A stretch of DNA of 64,000 nucleotides. It comes from Schizochytrium sp. TIO01. Lineage: Eukaryota > Sar > Bigyra > Thraustochytrida > Thraustochytriidae. Of this stretch, positions 30,304 to 42,681 are shown in pieces (positions within the stretch are counted from its first letter, which is position 1; each line of letters opens with the position of its first letter). The DNA lies in assembly GCA_004764695.1 (NCBI GenBank), contig SMSO01000037.1, forward strand, positions 2,362,837-2,426,836, written 5' to 3'. Below the pieces are notes generated by a model. It was not told the DNA's origin and ran no database searches. It saw nothing but the letters and a program-made list of their open reading frames with translations. Made by a program: the position numbers and the translations under genes.

Positions 30304-33300
30304 TAGAAACAATAATAGGAGTACCCGAGTTAATAAATAGGCGAATATGAGTACAGTCGTCTGTGTTAGGCCAGGGACTATTAAACGGGAAATGATATTC
30401 CCTTTGACGTCTTTAAAATAAGAATTGTAAATCTCTTGAATAGGCAGTAGCTACTTAGCGGATATGAGCAGGTGTTATAAAGGTCTAGGTATTGTTGCCA
30501 CCTAACAAGAAATATTAAGGCAGCAAGGGCGCGGAGTATTCTCTTCCACTTTTTGAAATATGACCTCAATTTCATTAAAATACGGTGCTTCTTTGCGTCT
30601 AGGGTTTAGCAACATAATAACAGGAAACAATATCATCTATGATGAACCAGATAAAAACATGTGCCAGGAAGGTCTCCTTGACTCTCAGACTTATTAAAGG
30701 CACCTGTAGAGTAAAAGAAATCTGCAAAAAAAGAGATAGCAGCCTATGCTTAACCTTTCATCAGGTGAATCAAGGGCCGAAAGAAGAAAACTAAGCAGAA
30801 GAGTAAAAGGAGACATAACTACGGACACAGAAGTGTTGAGTTGGTGATTGTGTGCCGAATTTTCTGATGGTGGACATTTCAGGAAGAAGTCAGCACAAAA
30901 GAAAAAAAAGACAACACCGTAATCTCGCTGTAGCTGAAGACGATTTCATTGTGTGCTTTTCTGTTCCAAAACAACGCCATCATACATTGGCAGCCAGTCT
31001 CAATGGGCGACAAACCTATTGTTTACTAGCTAGCTAATAAGCTGCTATTTGCGCAGAGCCTTTTGAGGCTATTCTCGATCTCGAAATGAAAAGAGCAATT
31101 ATTATTATAATATACTCTGAGGTATATGAGTAGAGAAGATAAGTAAGTTGGCAAATGCGGTGAGCTGAAGAATTGGTGCGTGTTCTGCCTCTGTGTGTAA
31201 AATATTTACATGACGTCTTGAAACTGCTTGGCAGCATATAATAACCAGACCCCGTGTTTCTGGTCCTGCTCTGGTGTCCTCACTCAATTATGTCAGCGCC
31301 AGCACAATAGTTACGCTGATAAAGGTTGCCTTGTATGAAGGTTTGAGGTGGCACCATCATGACGACGCAAGAAAACACAACCCCACCCACAGTTATCCAA
31401 GTGCATTAAAAGTACTAACTCAAGGAGAAGAAATAAGCTTGAGTGTTTTTCTCTTATCTGCAGATACTTGCGAGCATCAATATTATTGCTGCAACGAATC
31501 ATCACACGAAGCAAAACAAATGCCATCATTTTTATATACTTCAAAAAACAACTTGAATTGTTTTGTCTCGAAACAGGAACGAGAGAGAGAGGTGATGCAG
31601 ATACGTGTTAGCCACCAGTGTGAGCTATACGAACTAAAGGGCAGAGAGAACAGTGAGAATTCGCTAAGCTTCCCTTCTTTCAGAGGAGGCAGATTGTGAG
31701 ACATTGCCCACAAGCTCGTTTGTTTTTACTATTTCCACCCCACCCCCCGCTACATCGATCGACAATGTGGCCCGTGAATTTGCGATTAGTTGCTTCTGTG
31801 AGACATGAAAGGTAATAAAAAAGCTCAGCTCGTTTTCTTTTACCATTTTCCCTCTTCTTCTCTTTTGTTCAATTTGCGCATGGTTTGGGAGAGAAACAAA
31901 AGGAAATAACCAAAGCATAAATAATGTTTACCTATTTTAAAGCTAAAATTTTTAATGCAGAAACAATTACAGTGTTTTCAATTTCCTCCTATCTGGCACA
32001 CTTCTAATTTCAATCCCCCCAAAAGGGAGATGATGATGAAGAAACGCAAACGAAGTAAAAGAACAACAGGACGAGACCTCTGTTTCGCTTTGTTATTTCA
32101 AGAAAACATTAAATTCCTTAGGATCATAATATATTAAAATTTAAATAGAAAAAAGCGGAGAAGTTGAAAAGTAAAATAAAGTAGAGAAGGCTGCATGATT
32201 GCAAAAAGAACGCAAATTCGAGGTCAGCATGACAGGTGAGACTCTATCTTATTTTGCACAAGAAATCAAGGTTGTTAAATAATTACATTTCAGATTTTAT
32301 GAAAACCACAACCCTCCGCGGAAAGTTCACAATCATGACTTATAAAATGAACCAAGGTGAAACGAAGTACTCCAACCTAAAGTCCATCTATCTGCGCACT
32401 CTCGCTCACTGGTCAGAGGGTACTCAGTCAAACAACCCCTTTCTTAAACTTTTAAATTTTACAAATTCAAGTAGGTTGTATATGCTTTTCGCGAAAATGA
32501 ATGCGTTATTTGCACCCAATGGCGAGCTAATCTATGTGTGGTTCCTGTACTTCCTGAATATCTAGACCTAGTAATAGACGAACATCATGATCTATATTAT
32601 TATTTCTTCTCAAGAAAAGGGGATGTTAAACATGTGAAGGCTTACCCTTGGCTCCTATAGTAAGAAAGTAGCAGCTGAGTATCATGAATTTCACAATTGT
32701 GAAAAGAGAGTGGCCCCACTGTCTTTATGATAAGCAGTATATACTCATCTCCGCAAGAATCTACTAAAGTAAGAAGAGAGCTTGAGCTTTGAACTTTCAT
32801 CAATTAAACAAACTTGAGCAGAAGCGAGCATTTAGGAAAAGAAGCAACGTATAGTTTTGAGCTAACCTAGTATTTTGTAAAACCTATCAGTCCATGACTT
32901 AAAGACAACCTGGCGAGAGCGAGGAGCTTTTGCTCTTCACGTTTTGCAAACGCAAAACTATACGCACGATGGAAGAGAATTAGCTAATGCCAAAAAACGA
33001 GGAGGCACACATTGCACGTTGGATGTTGCAATTGTAGCCAGCGGGAATGAGAATTTGATGCTTCTCCATTTTCAAAAAGCTGCAACTTCATAAGAGCTGT
33101 GGTAGCCACTTTTCAATTTCAGATTCATCATAAACCTGTAGTGACTACGATTTACTTGATGCTATAGTAGCTAATCGAAAGGTATAAAGGTTAAAATTGC
33201 GAGTTGAGCATATGTTCACGGCAGACTCAATATTTGTGTGCTATAAATTGAAATCATCAGATTCATTACGTAATGCAGTCAGTTGCTATTTTCTTGTATC

Positions 33301-35744
33301 TTCCAAATGGTCGCGACTTTCTCCCTTTTCTTAGTTGATATGAATTATACTGTTTTCTGATGTCATCCACAGAACACGACCTTCCACTGGCGCGAAACGA
33401 ATATGTATCGGAGAGCTTCATGCATTCACTTGCGGTGCACTAGCCTTGCCCCGGCCTACTATATACTCGCCCCAACGCAACGCGGATGCTTTTAGCTTCT
33501 GTCTAATTATTTTAATCAAAAAGGAAAAAGAAATTCTAAAAGCGAAAAAAGAAAAACTCACGTCGAGCAACTTGGGCGCCTGACCGGAATTAAATTATCT
33601 CTCCTCTACATCCAAACTGGTTGCTCCTCACTCCCCACTAATCCTAAATTTACATTCTTTCACATGGTGATCAACATTATGTACGTGTGAAAAGGGTAAC
33701 CATTAATTTTCTTACGTTTATGCATAAAATAAACTTTATATTTGGAAAAACAAAAAGAAGAAAAGCTTGCCATGCAAATATAGTCAGTACCTTCTATAAT
33801 TGATGGTAGGTAGCAGTTACAAATAGTAGCTCGTTCGACCGCCTTTTCTTGTGTTTTCTCGCCTCCTCACGGCACTCCGTAGTCCGGACGGCACTTTGGG
33901 TGCGTCAGTCAGCGAGATGTTGGCTTTGTGTTGAAGAGAAAACTCGATTGAAAGGAAAAGAGAAAATAAAAAGAAAAAAGATCAGAGCATCCCGTGATGT
34001 AGTGAAACACTAGTACTTAGTAACGATTGGGGGCTCTTTGTCGCTTCGAGTGCGTCTGGGGTCGATATTTTACTTGCTGCAGCACGTCGCTTTCTCTAAA
34101 GTTGTTACGACATGGGAGGGAGGACTACTAGTAACTATTAATAATGACACTACAATTATATATAATGTGGCAATTAAAGACAAGTCAAGGTCGCCTCGGT
34201 CCTTCAACTACACATGTTCGCAACTCCTGTCTATTCTTTGATGACTTAGGGATAGAGAAATTGATGTTCATGCACCATGCAATTGAAGCTCTTAAAAAAG
34301 AAAACGAAGGTAACACTGCATTTGATAACAATTTTTATAAAATAAATTCAATCCCTGGTTCGATTTTTATTTCTTGAAAGTCTGTTTAGCAAAGAAAATG
34401 ATGGCCGGTGGATATAACTGGCTTAGAATAGAGCAAATCATTATAAAGCGAGGCTGCACTGGTTTTTGTAAACCGCTGAGTTTTAAATATACAAGCAAGA
34501 TGCAGTCTTTGTTTCTCCTAGTATGCCCCACCGATCACTCTCACAGATTTGGAGTGGTCCAATCCCAACAAGAGCTTGTTCATTTTTGTTGCTGTACTCG
34601 GTGGACTGGGATAAGCAAATGAAAATAACTCCAATGGCAGTCTTTCTCCCAATCCATGCACAAATGCTAGCCATTTGGTGATGTAATAATTTGTTTACTA
34701 CGAAGTGAAGCTACCCATCATGTTTGGCAATTAACTTGCAACTACGAATTAGAAATGCCTCCTTCTGTACCTTGTTGAGCTAAGGAGAGTATGTTGGTAG
34801 AAGAAATAAACAAAAAATGAAACAAAATCTCCAGCTTCGTTTACACATCCTTCTAGCCATTCATCTGCATCGAGGTTAATATAAACTCCATTGGCTCTTA
34901 GGTACCTACAGTGACGATTCTTATGAATCGTCAACCATCAATGACATATTGATCATCTTGGGAATTAGATAACGAATCAGCTGACACAGAAGGTGGATGG
35001 GTGGACGATACACAGGTCCCCCGAGTTAGTGAAGCCTGCTAACACTAATTCTAATACTCTGGCAAAACACAACCAACCCCACTACTCGTCATTACCCAAG
35101 TTCTACCGAGGTCGTAGACAGGCAAACAATCCATCCTTCTACCCAGATGGGGTTTCTCCTTCTTGGAAGCCAGGTACCAACTACCTCTGTCCTCACTGGT
35201 CTAGCTTCCATTCTCTCCGTCCCGCATAACCCCGCCTTTGTGCTGGACTGGCCAAAAAAGACAACTTCACGGGTACAGCTCCCTGGACCTCTGAGGAGAC
35301 TCTCTTTCTTGGTCCCTATCCGCGTCTAAGTGCGCCTACGTGAGGCCGAGACAACGACGACTCTGGGCGGCGATAGCAGAATGGTCTCTAGAGGCGCACT
35401 GAGCTGTCAGTTGAGTTCTTTAGTATCTCCATCACCGCCACCCACTCAGGTAGCTGCTACCTATGCCTAGCGAGCGGCCTAGTAGCCCAGTAGCAGGGCA
35501 GACGAAAGAGAAAGTACGTACGTACAGGGCTGATCAACGAATGATCAGGGCAGAATCCGCCTCGATTCTTCTCAAGGACGAGGACCTCAGCAAAGCCGAA
35601 GTAAGTTCGCTCGGCGCCGAGAAGAGGAGCCCACTCGCTCGCTCTGCCTCCAAGGCTGGTGGTCCGCGCCGATGAGATAGACCGATGGCTGAGAGCACCT
35701 CCAGAAAGAGCAGAGAAAGCGAGATATACTGTTGTGGCTGTGGC

Positions 35745-35815
35745 TGAGACTGAGACTGAGACTGAGACTGAGACGAGTGAGACTGAGAGTGGGAGTGGGA
35801 GTGGGAGTGGGAGTG
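35745..35815. repeat. (TGAGAC)n then (GTGGGA)n compound minisatellite
   Basis: Hexamers TGAGAC (about five) followed by GTGGGA (about five). The purine-rich strand is plus. Confidence 0.9.
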
Positions 35816-36213
35816 GTGTGAGTGGGTCTGTGTGGCTCATCCTGAGTCATGCATGATTCATGAGGCGCTGCTTCGGCTGTCTGTCTTCACGTCCGACCCA
35901 CTGCAGTCCCTCGCTCTCTCTTTGTCTCCGCGCTTTCGATTCGTTTCATGCTCTGGTACACAACAAAAGGAAAGAAGAAAAACTAGTTGGGCAGAGCTAG
36001 TGAGGGCAGAGAACTTATGGAACAGGGTTGTTTGCGATTGCTAGCTAGCTAGTCATGAGTGCTTCCCAAAGCAGTTAGTTGGTGGCGAACGAGTTCCAAG
36101 ACGGAAACGAAGTCGAACTTCAATTGGAAACACGCACGCGCGAAGTAGTAAGTAAGAGCCTAAGCAAGTAGGCATAGCTAGGCATAAAGCGACTCGTGAT
36201 GAGTGTTTGGGGC

Positions 36214-36247
36214 TTGAATTGAATTGAATTGAATTGGATTGAATTGG
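36214..36247. repeat. (TTGAA)n tract
   Basis: Pentanucleotide repeat with one substitution (TTGGA). Confidence 0.8.
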
Positions 36248-37176
36248 CTTCGAATCGAAACAGCGGCTTTCGTGTCCGCCGTAAACCCGCCATTCTGGTG
36301 TGCATGGGGAGGACGGATGGCTTAGATGCACTAGCTATAACGAGTGAATCATGGTGTTCATTCGCTTCTCCGGTTCTTCTTGAGCATGTATGGTTGAAAC
36401 AACCGATGCTGTCTCATCATCTTTGATCTTGAAGCTGGACCACTGTCGTTGTGCAGAAGAGCTCTGCTGCTGTTGCACGGTGGCGTGTTTATCTTTGATT
36501 GAAACCACGTCTCGAGGGACCCGAGCTTTCCCTCGCTACGTGATTGATGATTGACTACCTGGGTGTCTTCTTCTTCTTCTTCTTCTTCTCTTCGGAGAGC
36601 AAGTACGTTTCGAGCTCTTCTTTTCTTGGCAATCAATGCTGCCACCATCGTGATTCCCATGCATGTCCTATGGCGAGAGGGGGATCCTCGTCACTTGCTT
36701 TCTTATATATATATATAATCAAAATGTTTTTCATTATTAAAAAAAAAAAATAAATAAATAAAATTGATTAAAGAAGAAAGGCTAATTCATACACCATGCA
36801 CAGTGAGTGAATGGGTCCACAGAGGAGGCGCCCGGCTCGTTTGATGGCGGCGCGTATTTAGCCAGCGAGTTCTGCTTCGTTAGCTTCCCAATCAATCTTG
36901 CTCGAGTCTCCTCAAGGTGTAGTCCTTGAGCGGTCATTTCCCGAACGAGCAGCAGCCCTGGGAAGAGTGCGTGATCGATTCGTAGAGCTTGAACCTCCCT
37001 CTCGTAGTTATGCTAGATCCATGGACTCCCTCTCTCGCTCCTAAAACATGGCGGCTCGCATCATCATCGTCCTATCGTCAAGCAGGGTCAATTCCAAACT
37101 ATTCTAACTAACTATTGATTCTCATAATTTCCTGCTACGAGCCCTACTACTATGGGTGCTAGTGCTGCGACTCCAG

Positions 37177-37210
37177 GTACTACGAGTACTACGAGTACTA
37201 CGAGTACTAC
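37177..37210. repeat. (GTACTACGA)n minisatellite
   Basis: Nearly four tandem copies of a 9-bp unit. Confidence 0.85.
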
Positions 37211-37918
37211 GCAAACTGTTGAGGACTCTCTCTTACTCTCTCTGTCTCTGCGTATCTTACTGAGGGGGAGGAGACGAGTGTGAGTAATGAATGAGTAATG
37301 CCTCTGCTTTGCATGCCTGCATAAAGAGAGGGAGGGAGGGGGTCACCCGTTTCTTTCCTTCAACTCACTCTCTCTTTTTCTCTCTCTGTTTGATCTCTTT
37401 TTCTCTCTCTGTTTGATTGTTCGGCCATAGACAGGCGAACAAGTACATCCTAACCCCTTCGTCTTTTTTATTTTTTTTTATTTTTTTTTATTTTTTTTAA
37501 ATATAATATTGTTTTCACTTCCTTTTCAAATTCAAATTTCCATTTAAATTAAAATCAATTAATTTAAAAGTTATTGAAAAAGAACCGAAGTGCCGCTACA
37601 GCGGATGAGAGTAAAAAAAACATAAGCTAAAGAAAAAGAGAAAAAGGAAGAAACGATAATTATTTTTATTGAGATTATTTTAAGCATTAAAAAATAAATA
37701 TTTAAAATGTGTTTAAAGATAAACATAAATTTTAAAAAGCGATATACCAGGCAAGTAATTAATTCAAAAAGTTATTGTTTTCTAAATGAAAAGAGAGAAG
37801 AGAAACGAGACTTTGAAAGACTCGGCAGGTGACATAGTTTCCATTTGCACTTTCCCCCTTCACCATAAGATTACATAAAAGGAAAAAGCTTAGAGATATT
37901 TTTCAAACAGACAAACAG

Positions 37919-38233
37919 ATGAAGAAGACGACCCAGGTTACTCTGTTGCAAACGGTTCAACGCCTTCCTCTCCCAGAGCTCGTGGCGATCATGATCCAAA
38001 GTGAGCTTCGCGCCGACTTGGTGGGGTCTTCGCGATCTGCTGTGCATTTTCGTGGCCAGGGTGTTTGCGATAACCGCCGCTTTTCCCCGCCGGACAGATT
38101 GCAGCTTACTTCTATGGTCCACGCACGAGTTGAGTTGTTCTATGAAGAATCTAACAATCTGGCATCGCACCATCCAACTTTCTACGCATTCCACCTAAGT
38201 GCCACTAGCCAACCTCCTCTCGAGCAAACTTGA
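37919..38233 (+). CDS. Possible small ORF, 104 residues (low support)
   Basis: ATG frame beginning MKKTTQVTLLQTVQRLPLPE, without recognised motifs. The minus strand is also open over 107 codons in the same place, which lowers confidence in either. It sits at the transition from AT-rich to GC-richer DNA, a place where a gene could begin. Confidence 0.22.
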   Translation: MKKTTQVTLLQTVQRLPLPELVAIMIQSELRADLVGSSRSAVHFRGQGVCDNRRFSPPDRLQLTSMVHARVELFYEESNNLASHHPTFYAFHLSATSQPPLEQT

Positions 38234-38377
38234 TCAGTGTGTACCATGCACTAACTAGGTACCTACGATGCTGGTCTCCAATACATCGAGATATGCACCG
38301 TGACTTGCTTGGGAAGGCTTTCTTCCCGCCAACGCCCTGCTTGCTGGCCTTTCCGCGCATGCATCGCCGTTTCCAGA

Positions 38378-38417
38378 CAAGCAAGCAAGCAAGCAAGCAA
38401 GCAGGCAGGCAGGCAGG
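38378..38417. repeat. (CAAG)n to (CAGG)n microsatellite
   Basis: A CAAG array grading into CAGG, followed by GCTAGCTAGC. Confidence 0.9.
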
Positions 38418-38623
38418 GAAGCAGGCAGCTAGCTAGCCAGCTGACCACGCAAGCAAGCGGCCTCTGCGTCGGGCCCTCCAGCAAGCAAGCAATCCGCCTG
38501 TTGCACCGTGGCAGAGGGAGGACCTGGGAACGGAGGAGGGTCATTCATTCCCTCTGCCTGCCGTCGCTGGCGGGCGGCCCTACCGGTATCGCTAGGGTTC
38601 GCCTAGTCCCGGGAGTGTGTGGA

Positions 38624-38660
38624 TGTGTATGTGTGTGTATGTATGTATGTATGTATGTGT
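38624..38660. repeat. (TGTA)n/(TG)n microsatellite
   Basis: TGTG and TGTA units in tandem. Confidence 0.85.
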
Positions 38661-39351
38661 GGTCTCGAGCTTTGCGAATTCAAACATTCCTCTGCTTCTG
38701 GCGGCCTGGCTGCCTGGCTGCCTGCTGCACACACATGCCTTCGGGAGCACGCACATGAGTAGGCCCCGCCTTGCGGCCAGCGTCGAGCCCTCTGGCCAGT
38801 TCGCCGCTTGAAGAATTATAATAAATAGTAATGACCACAACAATAGCAGTAGCAATAAGAATAAGAATGTAGCTCCACGATCGTGCACGTTCCTTCTTCG
38901 TTCTTCCTGGAGCCGCTGCGGCCCCGCTACCGTTTCCGCTATTGGGCGCTATGGGCCCTAGTAGTTGCGAAAGACCAGCAGCGCAGAGGTGGGTTAAGGA
39001 GAGCAGCTCGAATCACTTAGCTGAGAGGAGAAGGCCGCAGTGAGAAGGAGAGGAAAAGGAGAGACGAGGCGAGAGCCAGGCGCGGAAAGCAGTCTCGGAA
39101 AGGACAGCGCTTGGTGACTGCCAGGCAGGCAGAGAGGCAAAGAGGCAAAGAGGCAAAAGAGTAGTTACTTAAAAACAGGCACAAAGTAGAGGCACAGAGT
39201 GAGGAGCATGAAGTAGAGACGACAGTTAAGTGCGCGCTCGTCGCGTTTTTCGGGTCTCTCTGACTCTTGGAGTGGGTGGACGCTCGATTATTTGCTGATG
39301 TGGCGATGGTTCCCCTGGACACGCGGAATGTGCAGTGAAAAAGACGTTAGA

Positions 39352-39380
39352 AAGCAAGCAAGCAAGCAAGCAAGCAAGCA
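39352..39380. repeat. (AAGC)n microsatellite
   Basis: About seven perfect units. Confidence 0.9.
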
Positions 39381-40330
39381 TGCGAGCGAGGAGAGGTGAG
39401 AGGGTTTGAAGTCGCTTCGTTAATTTTAATCTTTGGCGGTGCTCCGCAGTCGTAAATAGACAGAGAGGATGGAGAAAAGGTAATTTTGATCTTCTGAGCG
39501 CACAGAACGACGAGGCCAAAGAAAGAAGCAAAGAGACAAAGAAACAAAGCAACAAACTCGGTCGGAAGACAGACAGACAGACAGACAAGGAAACATTGAC
39601 ACAAAGAAACAACGAAACCTCCGCCAGCCGCGCGTCTTTCCCCTTCCAATGCGATGTGCCTGCGGTACCCGTCTGCTTTCTTCTTTTTCCCAAGGCGCTC
39701 CAGGTAGTGGGCGCGGATTTCCGAGTGAGTCTGTGAGAATCGATCGCACTGCACTACTACTGATAAGCGCGTGTTCAAGTTGAGTGATGTCCCTTGTTGA
39801 CCGTCGATCGAATAGACGTTACGTTTCTTTACGTACATATATATATATATGGTGATCTCACTCATCGCTCGCCAGTAGTAAGAGGTACAGAGTTAGCGAG
39901 TTCCTGTCCGTCGTGTCAGTGGTGCTCAGTTCGTGAGAGGCTTGGAGATCCTCGATCTTGGCTGGCTAGAAAATCCACTTCTTCTTCTTCTTCTTCTTCG
40001 TCCAACGATCGATCGATGGCTCCGTCCGAGGAGTAGTCCACCAGTGCCACGTAAGTTTGTTTCGCGCGGCTTGCACACAAAGACAAGCAATCGCCTAAAT
40101 CGTCCCGAGGACCTTTTCTCCAGCGTGCGGGAAGGAGGCTCAAGACGAAGTTACGTCTCGCTCAAAACATACCATGAATGAAAAACCCACGCAGAAGCAA
40201 CGCTCCTTTGAGCCCCGTGATTCGCCGCCAGCAACGAAGAAGAGGAGAAGAACCGCTACACATGCACCCATCCATACACTCTCTGCAAACTCCTGTTGGG
40301 CCTGCTTCTTCAATCTTCAAATCCTCGCCC

Positions 40331-40460
40331 ATTGAATGAATAAATGAATGAATAAATGAATGAATAAATGAATGAATAAATGGATGAATAAATGAATGAA
40401 TAAATGAATGAATGAATGAATAAATGAATGAATGAATGAATGAATAAATGAATGAATGAA
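40331..40460. repeat. (AATGAATAAATG)n compound repeat
   Basis: About 130 bp of 4-mer repeats in which AATG and AATA alternate in a higher-order 12-bp pattern. It is the longest tandem array in the window. Confidence 0.92.
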
Positions 40461-42622
40461 GGAGGTGTCTGGATCATTCAGCTAGAGCCTTCCATGCACC
40501 CATGCGTGAATAAACAAACCTCCTTCGTAGTGCTCTACTTTGATAATCTCCTTTTAAAAAGATGCACTGTTCTTGACCGCCTCAGCCGTCGATCATCTGA
40601 CCGCTCTCTCTCTCTCTCGCTGTCTGTCTGTCTTTGATCCTCCTTGCCTTCCGCACTGCCGTAGTTTTGCGCCCCTCATGCTCGATCAACTGTAGTCGAA
40701 ACCAACAACGGAAGCGCCAGAGGACAGTGGGAGGCCAGAGGACAGCTGCTTCGGTTTTCTGTCTATCCTCCTGAGACGAGACGAAACGAGACTCTGCGGC
40801 TGGCGGCCAACAAGTCAGCGAGGGCGCGACTTCGCGAACCCGGAAGGCGCTCGCTGCTGCTACTGCTGTGCTAGACTGTTATTGACTGCACGCACTCACT
40901 TGCCCCACGAGGAGCACGGGAACCCGCATCTGAGGAGGACTCCGCAGCGATCTGACCCCCTTTGAAGGGGCTTCTTTCCCTCTTTGGGTGTACGTACGTA
41001 GAGCTAGATAGATAGATAGATACTTAATGCGCTGGATAGGGAAAAGGAGACTCCTCCGAACGGAGAGAGGAAACTCAATTTTGGAAAGGCCAAGTCTCAG
41101 AAAGGAGACTGTTATGTTTGGGTGGATACACAGGGGGAGACAGCTAACTCTCCGAAGCCGAGACGCAGAAGATCTATCTCGAAATATCGGTTCTCTCTCT
41201 GTCTCCCTCTTCAAAACAAACAAGCAAACAAATTCAAACAAAGAAAAAACCATTTTAGACTATGTTTCATGATAAGTAAAACAATACCATAGTATTATCT
41301 TGATTTAGAAAAAAAAAAAAACACAATCTTAATTTTGATTTTTTAATTAAAAAAGGGGTGAAATGGAAAATAGAAATAGAATTACAAAGAGAGCTACGGA
41401 TGTATATTATGAACCAGTCCTAATGGTACTACTACCTTTTCCACCAGAGAAAGAGAAAACTATTGAACTGTAAACAAATCTTGTATCGATTTCAAGTAGG
41501 CATCTTTGATTAAAAACAGAAATGCATAGTAGGCCTATCAACTTTATAAGACGGAATGTAGGAGCACCCAGAGAAAGGCAAAATGGTCATGCAAAAGGCT
41601 TTTTCTCCATTTTTAAAACATAAAAAATAAAAAACTATGGAAAATTAAACATTAAGAATAAAAACGAGGAGTCTTGGAGGGGGCAGAATTGAGACATGAA
41701 CATCGCGCAGTATCTGTGGCCTCTTACCTTCTTCGTGAAGATCGATCCTGCGAGCAAGTAGGTACCTAGCAATATATGATAGTCTTTCAGGCAGGCAGAG
41801 TCCTCAGAGCGCCAAGTTTATCAGAGACGGAAGCTTTGTGCAATCCATCCAAAGGTTCCAGTAGAGGTCAAGTCTGACTACATATGATACCATGATATTC
41901 GCGATAAGACTACTACGTAAAGAGAAATAATTTCTCCAACAACTTGAGTGCTCAAAACGCCCAAACGTAAAGAGAGGAGGTCAAGCGAAGAGACAGACCA
42001 ACTTAAAAAAACCATACATCACACGAAGTAAATCAGCGAACTGATAAACCAGAGCCCTTTAGTACCGTTGAACTCACTCGTTGAACGCGTTGCGCTCACG
42101 CGTTGAACCCGTTGAACGCAGGCGCGAGTGAGCTGCCCCCAAAGCCCACGTGCCGCGTGATAGAGCGCAGTACCTTTTGCTCAGGCCAGCAAACAAACAC
42201 GAGCAGCGAGAGCGCTGCGTCAAGCTCGCAAGGGAAGCGTCCAGGAAGCCTCTTGAAAAGCTAGTTTGTGCCCCCACCAAAGATCCCGTATCCGGCACCA
42301 TCCACCCATCCATCCACCCATCCATCCGTCGCCTTCGCCACATCATCTAATGCCCAGGTAGGAGTGCCAATGGGCCCGCCTCAAGCCAGCCAGTCTCTCT
42401 GCTGGTTCTGGCTCCATACCTCAGCTCACGATCCTGATCCTGCTTTGCGCTGCGCCACCTTTCATCATCCATCAGCGGTTGCTGCGGATGGGAACCTCTC
42501 ATGCGTAGAGTCTCCTTAGCCATTGGCGTGCAGAAGGTTTTAAAAGGCCTTTCAGGGGGCCAAAGGCGTCGCTGAGGCTCGCTCGAGAAGAGGCGTCTGT
42601 GTATCTGTAACCTGTCTGCCTA

Positions 42623-42657
<35 letters not shown>

Positions 42658-42681
42658 TGAAAGCGATGGACAGACAGACAG
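42623..42681. repeat. (CTGT)n with adjacent inverted (ACAG)n
   Basis: An eight-unit CTGT array (42623-42656), a 13-base spacer, then ACAGACAGACAG (42670-42681), the perfect reverse complement of its end. It can form a 12-bp stem. Confidence 0.88.

Larger units (their letters stand above)
30205..37918. other. 7.7 kb without a supported gene
   Basis: AT-rich to about 35 kb, then GC-richer. It contains a TTA array (30266-30303), a GAGACT/GTGGGA tract (35745-35815), TTGAA, GTACTACGA and TTC arrays and T-rich homopolymers. A short ATG frame at 32299-32565 (89 codons) has no motif. No RNA gene is recognised. Confidence 0.45.

Noticed and set aside
38592-39865. Several 100-170 codon frames rich in Ser/Leu/Cys
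   Set aside because: They are open because of CAAG, AGGC, AGAC and TGTA repeats. No domain is visible and no start context is preferred.
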